In this document: in pieces, positions 49,261 through 57,771 of the stretch | Layout of the letters: every line of letters starts with the position of its first letter | Numbering within the stretch: the first letter of the stretch is position 1 | Assembly (NCBI GenBank): GCA_030737875.1 | Contig: CM060909.1 | Span: 34,089,159 to 34,153,158 of the forward strand | Length of the DNA: 64,000 nt | Direction of reading: 5' to 3' | Origin: Allium sativum | Lineage: Eukaryota > Streptophyta > Magnoliopsida > Asparagales > Amaryllidaceae | Notes under the pieces: model-generated | Seen by the model: only the letters and a program-made list of their open reading frames with translations | Databases searched by the model: none | What the model was told of the DNA's origin: nothing | Translations under genes and position numbers: made by a program

Positions 49261-50225
49261 TTGCAGCAAGGGCCATGATGTTCTAATTAGCACAAGTGGT
49301 ACTATATAAAAATATATGCAAATGTAAAGTTATATGCATAGCTGCCTATGTATTTGCATATAGCTTGAGTTGTATCATTGTGCAAATGGGTACAAAATTA
49401 ATTTGTGTATACTTCAGCAAGGGTTCAAATAGCAACAATCTATAAAGTGGTACAATAAAAAAATGTGGAGGATGAGATTCCAGTACAGTAGGGCATTTTA
49501 ATGCAAAACCTTTCAGCAGAAATTCCAACCTCACAAACAAACGAACTGTAGCATATATATAGCTAATGCACAGGTATGAAAAGAGAATTAAGAATATGAT
49601 AGCTATCAAACCCAATTATAATATCTATAGCTTTGCACATATTGGTGATTAATGATTTTCATGATTAATAAGTACTTATACAGAACACAAATAAATCAAA
49701 ATCATTATCTTCTGTTGTTACTTGTTAGGTATGGTTATATTCATTATTTTCGCACACGGACAGATGTGTAATCTATAACATCAAGGAGAAGTATTCCGGA
49801 GTTGGTGTAGTGGTAATTGGTGTGTGCAAGTTGACATAAAATGAACCTACATCTGTAATAATTATGTAAGCGTGGGTCATAACGTTGTTTTATAAGGCAT
49901 GAATCCTGATGTGGTACAACGTTATGAGACAGATGATTTATTGTAGCAGCAGTAAAATGGTACGGTTCCATAAACGGAGCAAGGTGGATCCAGGAATTAA
50001 CAAAGGGGTGAGCAGATTTACAATTTGATAGCAATGCATTTGTAATTTTGACATTTGTAAATTCAATGTTGATGAAATTACCTGAGTTGTAGTAGAAGTT
50101 TTGACCGAGCTTTTAGCAGGTAAGGATTCCGTGAAATTCATGCTTTAGTAAGTTAATACAATTTATTTATGCAGAAGAACTGAGCATAATACAAATTAAA
50201 AGAAATGAAACTTTGCTTTTAACCC
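47836..50225. other. No gene recognised apart from two exon-like pieces
   Basis: AT-rich with microsatellites. Exon-like segments on the minus strand at 48244-48286 (INCYDIMNLATCSN after CCCTTTTTCTAG) and 50082-50142 (NFTESLPAKSSVKTSTTTQ before GTAATTTC) are described with the candidate gene. Other ORFs lack any signature. Confidence 0.4.
49177..49256. repeat. Compound (AC)16(AT)24 microsatellite
   Basis: An uninterrupted AC run (49177-49208) passes directly into an AT run (49209-49256). Confidence 0.97.
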
Positions 50226-50420
50226 GCCGTTCGTAGCTCGGATGGTTTGAAGTAGGGAAATGAGAATCAAAGCACTGTGTGCGGGCATGTTTGAATCCCG
50301 CTGCAAACCACTTCGGGGGCTAGGACGTTAAGCATCCGTGTTAACGGAGTATGCGACCAGTCTGAAGTTTTATGTAGTGGGTCAACGGACTGGTTGTTAT
50401 GGTGATGGGCAATAAACATA
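50226..50420 (+). mobile_element. tRNA-derived SINE-like unit
   Basis: Box A-like TAGCTCGGATGG (50234-50245) and box B-like GTTTGAATCCC (50289-50299) are spaced about 43 bp apart, as in RNA polymerase III promoters of tRNAs and tRNA-derived SINEs. Box B sits in a GCGGG...CCCGC stem like a T arm. The D/anticodon region does not fold as a proper tRNA and the unit continues with unrelated sequence (CACTTCGGGGGCTAGGACG...), as SINEs do. Ends and target duplication not determined. Confidence 0.5.
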
Positions 50421-50908
50421 GCATGTGTCAAAACCATACAAGTGCAGTTTGTAAAAGGTAGATGCCGCAGTTTGTAAATCACGTACATCATCAAGTCATT
50501 AACTGAAAATCCAAGGATACCAAATTATGCATTATCATTTTTGTGTTACTTTTAGAAAAACCATTCAGCTATCACCATCAGCCATTTGCAAAGAATAAGA
50601 GAAAAATAAATAGACCTGGCAAACATGGCAGAAAAAATGAAGTGGTCAAATATTGTATTCTACGGTCCACTGTGTTTCCAATTCAAATATTGCTCTGCTC
50701 TGCTTGCCCCAGGCTGTACGCTGCATTTGATTGGCTCATATTACAATGTCAGTGCTGGAACAATTAACATGTCATAGTTGCATTTATGTTCGCTTTTCTG
50801 GATTGAGCTCGTGTCAATGCTGGAACAATTCTAAAAATGCAGCGGTGTTTTAGTAGATTTAGTATGATGCTGTATAACCAAGATAACCCATACCTATGTA
50901 GAGGTCAT

Positions 50909-50933
50909 ATATATATATATATATATATATATA
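50909..50933. repeat. (AT)n microsatellite between duplicated segments
   Basis: The AT run lies between two copies of a ~45-bp segment: GTTTTAGTAGATTTAGTATG (from 50847) recurs at 50948, and CCTATGTAGAGG occurs at 50893 and 50935. The local ~100-bp duplication therefore encloses the AT tract. Confidence 0.75.
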
Positions 50934-52420
50934 ACCTATGTAGAGGTGTTTTAGTAGATTTAGTATGATGCTGTATAACCAAGATAGGATTGTTGGTAAA
51001 TAAGGAAAGACAGAGAATGAATTGAGGTTTAATTTACTTGAAATATTGAAAATTGAAAATTTCCTTCCTATCATAAAGCCTACATTATTAACACTCAGGC
51101 AGCATTGGCAGTCAGTTTACTTACCATTGGAACTAACACTTAGGCAGTATTGGCAGCCAGTTTATTTACTATTGGAACACGTTTGACGTCTCAATAGAGC
51201 TGGGTCATATTTTTGCAAGCTTAGTTTGTTGGAGAGAATCGACCCGGTGGTGACAAACGCGTCGTATGCATCATGATTTAATATTATTAAAACTAATCAA
51301 GTTTCCAAAACTAAATAACACTGCATTCTAAAAATGCAACAAATTTTTGCCAAAATACCCGCATTCGGTTGCTGGACGCAAAATTATAGACAAACTGTAA
51401 ATGGATACTTCGTAGAAATGAACAGCAAAAACCTTGAATTGTCGTTAAACCAGTCAAATACAGAGAAATCATTTTTTCATATGAAGTCAGTTGAAAAATA
51501 AAATAAACATTACAGAAACATGTTGAATCAAAGAAAAAAAAAAAAAAAAATCTTGCCTTTGATGAAATAAATTTATCCAGAACCTGGCAGATTAATATCC
51601 AACTCTTCATCAAGCTTTGCAGCCAGTACCTTAACCTAAGGTTGATAAGCAACCATCTAAATTTCACATTTCCAATGATTTTGGGCTGTGTTTTAAGCTG
51701 TTATGACAATGATCGATTTCGTTTTCAAATTGTTGATTTTTGTGGGACAATTTCCTCCTACGACACCCTATGAAGTTTAAGATGGAATTACATCAATACT
51801 TTCAAGTAGTTTTTTTTTTAGAATCAATAAAAGAAAGTTGTAGTACCTAATTTGGTCTTCATTTCTTTGTAGATCGATTACTACCTGCGGGAAGCATTAT
51901 TGTTAGAAAAGAGTGTATTTTAATCAAACTTATGAAGAGCATCCATGTATCATATGTTCATATAGGAAGCATCAACTTATAAATGAAAAGGATCCAACTC
52001 ATCGGCTTGTGATAAATAATAGTGAAAAGGTGAAAAATAAATATAATCTTAGTGGTTAATTATCTATTTGGGGAACATTGAATTCCTTTGGTATGGAAAC
52101 AACAGCAAGAAACAAATTATCAGTATTAGTATATGTGAAAATGATAATTGTGTAGATTACAGGCCTTAAGATAGCGGAGATTAATGCTACTGTAAACAAT
52201 GAACTGAAAGTAATCATCAATTTTTTCGTTTGGACTATTGTGCAGAGAATAATCTGATTATGAAATGCATTTAATCTGTACAGAATTAATGCCGAAACAG
52301 CTAAGGATAGTAGTAATGGCTACATATCCAATTAAAATTGCATCAAACTTGAGGCAAATGTGATAATAGAATACTGATGCCCCCTTCATGATCCATATGA
52401 GCAGGAATGCAGGCGACTCT

Positions 52421-52743
52421 TAGGTGCCGTTTGGTTTATTTTGTGTTTTGCATTTTTAGTTTTCGGCGATAATTATGAAAGTTGTGAAGATTTGAAGTGT
52501 AGCGGTGGTGATGAATCAAAGGAAAAGGGAGTGACGGAGGGGACCGCGGGAATGGTGGATAGACGGATTTGTTATTGTCATTCCCTTATTTTTTAAAATA
52601 TGAAGAATAATAAAAAGTTGTTTTCGGTTTTGTATGTTAACTCCGTTTTGTAAAACGGTCATTTTTCACGATATACGTGCATTGTCGGTATTTTTGTATA
52701 TGTGAAAACTCAAAATTGAAAAATCTAAACCAAACGCTACCTA
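52421..52743. mobile_element. MITE with 18-bp flanking direct repeats
   Basis: Inverted ends TAGGTGCCGTTTGGTTTA and (right, reverse-complemented) TAGGTAGCGTTTGGTTTA bound a 323-bp non-coding element. The identical 18-mer AGGAATGCAGGCGACTCT stands on both sides (52403-52420 and 52744-52761), a far longer duplication than the 2-11 bp usual for plant DNA elements. Removing the element joins an open reverse-strand frame (LRVACIPAHMDHEGG). Confidence 0.85.
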
Positions 52744-53205
52744 AGGAATGCAGGCGACTCTTAGCTTCTTATTAAAAAAAACTTCGGAATCAATATGCAT
52801 GATAAGTTTTGACAATATGTGATGGTTTCCTGAGTCCAAATCATAACATTTGTTTAATGTATAGGCTAAGAACACTGATTAGCAATTTCGAAACTGGCAG
52901 TTACATCTTCAAAACTACTTGTACGTCATATTTCATTGTTTCAAAATCCTAATAAAATACAGCACACATTGAAGTTTTTGACTACCAGTTAAGAGAAATA
53001 ACTACTACACAGTTATAATTTCATGGTCTGCAAGCTATTAGATTAAATATTGACAACTGTAAAGAGATGATGAAACTAAACGAAATAAGCATATAAGTCT
53101 AAAGTATACACTTTAAATAAACTTCGATCAAGTGCCATTGGTTTTCCAAATACTATCCTCTGCCAAGTAGAAAATGATATTAGACCACAGAGCACAACCA
53201 ACAAT

Positions 53206-53483
53206 GACTTGTTTAGTTACTAAACAAGTCACGGAGCAACCAGGTGTGGCTTGTTCAGTCACCCGTGACTAATCTATGACTATTTTTGAGCTCGTTCGTG
53301 GCTGGTTGACTGAACAGGGGTTGGTGCTTATAACGGCAAAGTGTTTGCCTTTGCCGTTATAATCTTATAACGGCAAAGAGTTTGCCGTTATAAGCTTTGC
53401 CGTTATAACATTAGTTTTATAATCTTATAACGGCGAAGTGTTTGCCGTTGTAACCTTATAACGGCAAACACTTTGCCGTTATA
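53206..53483. repeat. Inverted-repeat cluster with TAACGGCAAA motifs
   Basis: Starts with a perfect palindrome, GACTTGTTTAG-TTA-CTAAACAAGTC (53206-53230). Then TGTTCAGTCA (about 53249) and TGACTGAACA (about 53308) pair with each other. From 53327 to 53483, TATAACGGCAAA and its complement TTTGCCGTTATA alternate at least seven times. Such clusters resemble subterminal repeats of CACTA transposons. No terminal CACTA is seen here, so it may be a remnant or a foldback element. The 60-aa ORF at 53456-53638 is chance. Confidence 0.7.
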
Positions 53484-53882
53484 CCCCCCTCCCTCTTACC
53501 TGACCCGTGGCTGGTTCCTTCTTTTGGTTGCTTCGCTCGTTGGACCAGTTTCAAAGCAAGAGAGAGAATAACTGAACAGAACGGATGGTTGGTTAGTACT
53601 TTGGCCAAAGCTTTAAAGCAAGTATAAAAACCAAACATTGTAACAGTAAGGTAGTCTTACTTAATTCTTTATTTTGTGTCGAACCTTACGACTAAGACAA
53701 ATGTAATGTTATAAGTTACAGGAGGCACATAAAATTAAACCTTCATAGGCGAATAAGGTGCAAACTGAATTAAATAAGAGATGCTAGTCATAGAAATTAA
53801 ACTTGCATGATCCAAAAAATGTTGCAGTACGCTACAGAAAATTGTTGTGTCATCAAGGAATTGTTTGAATTATAATTATTGG

Positions 53883-54068
53883 TGTTAGCGTAATTAATAT
53901 TCTCTAAAGGGCAATATAGTCTTTTGTTTTATGTTTTGCCTATATATAAAGGCCTCTTGTGTTGTTTTAGGGTTAAGCTTTTCTCTTCTTTTAGCCGTCA
54001 TCTGCTTTGTACTGTAATGGCGTAAATGAATAAATGAATTGTTGTTGGTCTCTTTATTAGAATTATCA
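53883..54068 (+). mobile_element. 5' LTR of the copia element
   Basis: TGTTAGCG...ATTATCA, 186 bp. TATA box TATATATAAA at 53941-53950 and an AATAAATGAA motif (poly(A)-signal-like) near 54029. Confidence 0.97.
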
Positions 54069-54081
54069 TGGTATCAAAGCC
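54069..54081 (+). promoter_or_regulatory. Primer binding site of the copia element
   Basis: TGGTATCAAAGCC immediately after the LTR, complementary to initiator-Met tRNA except for one A in place of G. Confidence 0.92.
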
Positions 54082-54447
54082 AATAAAATCCACAATCCTA
54101 ATCTAATCTGGTTTTACCCTCTCGCTCAAGTTTCAGCATCTCGATCTGGTAATCTCCTCTCAGCAAATCCACGAAGTCCTTCTCAATCTCGGCAAGCTTC
54201 AGCAGTTTCAGCACCTTAGCACGTTCATCCGATCTACAGCAGATCCAGCAATCTCAGCACGTTCATCTCGGCACGTTCATCCCATCTCAGCACGTTCATC
54301 CCATCTCAGCAACCAAGACCGAAGTTTTCCCAAACCCAAAATCTGAACCGAAATTATCCTCGCCATCCTCAGACTCGAATCCGCCATCGCCATCCTCAGA
54401 CCCAATTTCCGCCGTACCCTGTAGCTCCATACCCGAACCCAATAGGT
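54082..54447 (+). repeat. Leader with CAGCACGTTCATC repeats in place of gag
   Basis: No gag domain. About four copies of a 13-17-bp unit (CAGCACGTTCATCCCATCT) occur at 54215-54312. The pol frame is open upstream through most of this stretch, giving a Pro/Gln/Arg-rich peptide that could be the tail of a deleted Gag. Where translation starts is unclear: the pol ORF's formal first codon at 54448 is TTG. Confidence 0.7.
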
Positions 54448-56316
54448 TTGTCATCTAGTTCATCAGGTATATCTTCTTCTACCTGGATTTTAGATTCTGG
54501 TGCTTCGAATCATATGTCACCTAATTTCTCCGATTTCACTTCTTTGGCTCCTAAAGTTTCTGTACCTGTCATGAGTGCTAGTGGTACATCTATGCCCGTG
54601 CAAGGTGTTGGTTCAGTCATTACACCTTCTTTGTCATTATCTAATGTCTATCACATTCCTAGACTTGCATTAAATCTTGCTTCTGTTGGTCAAATTTGTG
54701 ATAATGGCTACTTGGTTTCTTTTTCTTCTTCTGAATGTTATGTTCAGGATCCAAAGTCTCAGAAAGTGATTGGGACCGGCCATAGAGAAGGAGGACTTTA
54801 TGTATTGGATCAGCTCAAAGATCCTAAGATTTCAGAGATTGCAGCTTCTATTCCAGGTGTGGATGTTTCGTCTTTTCGTTTGAGTCAGTCATCTTCTATG
54901 TTTTATTTGTGGCATTCTCATCTGGGCCATGTATCTAAGTCTCGATTGCAATTCTTAGCGTCTACAGGAGTTTTGGGAGAATTGAAAACTCATGACATTT
55001 CTGATTGTAGTGGTTGTAAACTTGCAAAATTCTCTACTTTACCTTTTCCCCAAAGTAATACAGTTTCTACTGCACCTTTTGATCTTATTCACTCTGATGT
55101 TTGGGGACCCTCTCCTGTTTCTACAAAGGGAGGCTCTCGTTATTATGTCTCCTTTATTGATGACTACACTCGTTATTGTTGGATTTATCTTATGAAACGT
55201 CGTTCAGAATTTTTTGGCATCTATAATGAGTTTCGATCTCTTATTAAAACTCAGCATGGAGCTGTTATTAAATGTTTCAGATGTGACTTAGGGGGAGAAT
55301 ATACTTCTCATGCTTTTAAAGAACTTCTTGCTTTAGATGGCACAATTTATCAGACTTCTTGCACTGATACTCCTGAACAAAATGGGGTTGCTGAAAGGAA
55401 ACATAGACATATTCTTGAGACTGCTCGATCTCTTTTATTGTCTGCTAGTGTTCCAAGTGAATTTTGGGGAGAGGCAGCTCTTACTTCTGTTTATTTGATT
55501 AATAGAATTCCTACTGCTCATAATTCTGGCTTGTCCCCCTATGAAAAGTTGTATGGTTGTCCACCAGATTATTCTTCTCTTCGTGTTTTTGGTTCCACAT
55601 GTTTTGTTCTTCTTCCTCATGTCCAACGGAGTAAGCTAACTTCACGGTCTGCTATATGTGTTTTTCTTGGTTATGGTGCAGGACAAAAAGGATATCGTTG
55701 TTTTGATCCAGTCAGTCACAAGCTATATGTTTCTCGTCATGTTGTTTTTCTTGAACATATTCCTTATTTTACTATTCCTGATCGTACTCACAATATATCT
55801 ATGTCTGATATTGTTCATATTGATCCTTTCACTGCTGATGATGATGAGCTACTTCCTGCTGAAAATCCAGACATTTCCATTGACTCAACAACCACCCAAT
55901 CACCTTCTGAGACAGTAGATACTAGTGAACGTCGATATCCTATCCGAAATCGTCAGTCTACTAGGCGACCTGATTTTGAATATTCTTGTCTTTCCAGCTC
56001 ATTTTCTTCATTTCTTGCTTCTATACATTGTCTCTCTGAGCCTTCATCTTTCAAAGATGCGGTTCGTGATCCTCTTTGGCAACGTGCTATGGCTGAGGAG
56101 CTGACTGCTCTTCATCAGACTCATACTTGGGATTTAGTACCTCTTCCTGCAGGAAAACGTGCTATTGGTTCTCGTTGGATCTATAAGATTAAAACTAAAG
56201 CTGATGGATCTATTGAAAGGTATAAAGCTCGCTTGGTTGCTAAAGGTTATTCTCAAGAATATGGTATGGATTATGAGGAGACTTTTGCTCCTGTTGCAAA
56301 AATGACTACAGTTTGA
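54448..56316 (+). CDS. Copia pol part 1: protease, integrase, RT start
   Basis: 622 aa. Protease Asp16-Ser-Gly in WILDSGASNHMS. The integrase zinc domain uses His156, His161 (LWHSHLGHVS), Cys187 and Cys190 (DCSGCKLAK). The integrase core has Asp217 (IHSDVWG), Asp280 (FRCDLGGEY) and Glu316 (NGVAERKH), the last two 36 apart as in D-D-35-E enzymes; all present. RT begins near residue 535 (WQRAMAEELTALHQTHTWDL, GSRWIYKIKTKADGSIERYK, ARLVAKGYSQ). The frame ends at a TGA (56314-56316) within RT, where relatives have an Arg codon; a CGA to TGA transition is likely. No gag is fused upstream. Confidence 0.93.
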   Translation: MSSSSSGISSSTWILDSGASNHMSPNFSDFTSLAPKVSVPVMSASGTSMPVQGVGSVITPSLSLSNVYHIPRLALNLASVGQICDNGYLVSFSSSECYVQDPKSQKVIGTGHREGGLYVLDQLKDPKISEIAASIPGVDVSSFRLSQSSSMFYLWHSHLGHVSKSRLQFLASTGVLGELKTHDISDCSGCKLAKFSTLPFPQSNTVSTAPFDLIHSDVWGPSPVSTKGGSRYYVSFIDDYTRYCWIYLMKRRSEFFGIYNEFRSLIKTQHGAVIKCFRCDLGGEYTSHAFKELLALDGTIYQTSCTDTPEQNGVAERKHRHILETARSLLLSASVPSEFWGEAALTSVYLINRIPTAHNSGLSPYEKLYGCPPDYSSLRVFGSTCFVLLPHVQRSKLTSRSAICVFLGYGAGQKGYRCFDPVSHKLYVSRHVVFLEHIPYFTIPDRTHNISMSDIVHIDPFTADDDELLPAENPDISIDSTTTQSPSETVDTSERRYPIRNRQSTRRPDFEYSCLSSSFSSFLASIHCLSEPSSFKDAVRDPLWQRAMAEELTALHQTHTWDLVPLPAGKRAIGSRWIYKIKTKADGSIERYKARLVAKGYSQEYGMDYEETFAPVAKMTTV

Positions 56317-57567
56317 ACTCTTATTGCGGTAGCTTCTGTTCGCCACTGGAATATTACTCAAATGGATGTTAAAAATGCCTTTTTGAATGGGGATCTTCAT
56401 GAAGAAGTCTATATGGTTCCTCCTCCTGGTATTGATCATCAACCTGGTGAAGTCTGCAAACTTAGGAAAGCTCTTTATGGTCTCAAACAGGCTCCCCGTG
56501 CTTGGTTTGAGAAATTCTCTACTGTGATTACTTCTCTTGGTTTTTACCTGAGTAACCATGATTCTGCTTTGTTTGTCAAGTGTACCTCGGCTGGTCGAAT
56601 TTTGCTTTCTCTTTATGTTGATGATATGATTATTACAGGCGATGATGTTGTTGGAATTAACTTGTTGAAGTCTGAGTTGACTCGATGTTTTGCTATGAAA
56701 GACTTAGGTCTCCTTCGTTACTTCTTGGGTATTGAAGTTGCTTCTTCTCCAAAAGGTTATCTTCTTTCTCAATCTAAGTACATTTCTGACATTTTTGAGC
56801 GCGCTCGTCTCTCAGATAATAAGACTGTTGATACTCCAATTGAGCTCAATGCTCGATACTCTATTACTGATGGATCTCCATTACCAGATCCTAGTCTTTA
56901 TAGAACGATTGTTGGAAGTCTGGTTTATCTCACTATCACTCGCCCTGACATTGCATATGCTGTTCACATAGTCAGTCAGTTTGTTACTTCTCCTACTACA
57001 GTTCATTGGGCTGCTGTTATTCGCATTTTGAGATATCTCCGTGGCACTCAGTTTCAGACTCTTTTGCTTTCTTCTACTTCATCTTTAGAGTTATGTGCTT
57101 ACTCTGACGCAGATTGGGCTTGTGATCCTACTGATCGCAAATCCACTACTGGCTTTTGTATTTTTCTAGGAGATTCTCTAATCTCTTGGAAAAGTAAGAA
57201 GCAGGATGTTATATCTCGGTCTTCAACAGAGGCAGAATATCGTGCTATGGCTTCTACTACTTGTGAAATTGTTTGGCTACGATGGTTGCTTGCTGATATG
57301 GGTGTTTTCTTGCGACGACCAACTCCTTTGTACTGTGATAATAAAAGTGCTATTCAGATTGCTCATAACTGCGTCTTTCACGAAAGGACCAAGCATATTG
57401 AGATTGACTGTCATATTACTCGCCACCATCTTCAGAATGGCACATTGACATTGCCATTTGTCTCTTCCTCCTTGCAACTTGCAGATTTGTTCACTAAATC
57501 TTTGTCATCTTCACGCTTCCGGTTTTTGACTGACAAACTCTCGATGCTCATTGCTATCGCATCGTGA
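56317..57567 (+). CDS. Copia pol part 2: RT and RNase H
   Basis: Continues in the same frame after the TGA. The first Met is at 56362 (MDVKNAFLNGDLHEEVYM). Counting from it, RT catalytic YVDD is at 85-88, KDLGLLRYFLGIEV at 113-126, and RNase H runs from about 245 with Asp249/Asp251 (YSDADWACDPTDRKSTTG), Glu290 (SSTEAEYRAM) and Asp325-type YCDNKSAIQIA; it ends with QLADLFTKSLSS and TGA at 57565. Without read-through of the stop, RT would be split and inactive. Confidence 0.93.
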   Translation, partial: TLIAVASVRHWNITQMDVKNAFLNGDLHEEVYMVPPPGIDHQPGEVCKLRKALYGLKQAPRAWFEKFSTVITSLGFYLSNHDSALFVKCTSAGRILLSLYVDDMIITGDDVVGINLLKSELTRCFAMKDLGLLRYFLGIEVASSPKGYLLSQSKYISDIFERARLSDNKTVDTPIELNARYSITDGSPLPDPSLYRTIVGSLVYLTITRPDIAYAVHIVSQFVTSPTTVHWAAVIRILRYLRGTQFQTLLLSSTSSLELCAYSDADWACDPTDRKSTTGFCIFLGDSLISWKSKKQDVISRSSTEAEYRAMASTTCEIVWLRWLLADMGVFLRRPTPLYCDNKSAIQIAHNCVFHERTKHIEIDCHITRHHLQNGTLTLPFVSSSLQLADLFTKSLSSSRFRFLTDKLSMLIAIAS

Positions 57568-57568
57568 G

Positions 57569-57580
57569 TTTGAGGGGGGA
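57569..57580 (+). promoter_or_regulatory. Polypurine tract of the copia element
   Basis: TTTGAGGGGGGA immediately before the 3' LTR start. Confidence 0.92.
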
Positions 57581-57766
57581 TGTTAGCGTAATTAATATTC
57601 TCTAAAGGGCAATATAGTCTTTTGTTTTATGTTTTGCCTATATATAAAGGCCTCTTGTGTTGTTTTAGGGTTAAGCTTTTCTCTTCTTTTAGCCGTCATC
57701 TGCTTTGTACTGTAATGGCATAAATGAATAAATGAATTATTGTTGGTCTCTTTATTAGAATTATCA
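57581..57766 (+). mobile_element. 3' LTR of the copia element
   Basis: 186 bp, same ends as the 5' LTR, with two G-to-A differences. TATA box at 57639-57648. Confidence 0.97.
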
Positions 57767-57771
57767 ATTGG

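Larger units (their letters stand above)
53883..57766 (+). mobile_element. Young Ty1/copia element lacking gag
   Basis: 3,884 bp with 186-bp LTRs (53883-54068, 57581-57766) that differ at two sites, both G in the left copy and A in the right, and a perfect 5-bp target duplication ATTGG (53878-53882, 57767-57771). It contains a primer site, a pol frame with one TGA, and a polypurine tract. Only about 380 bp separate the primer site from the protease motif, where a full-length copia has roughly 1 kb of gag. Short LTRs suggest an Ale/Ivana-like lineage, which I cannot confirm. Confidence 0.95.

Noticed and set aside
49800..49850. tRNA-like GGTGTAGTGGTAATTGG
   Set aside because: Box A-like only; no box B or cloverleaf follows.
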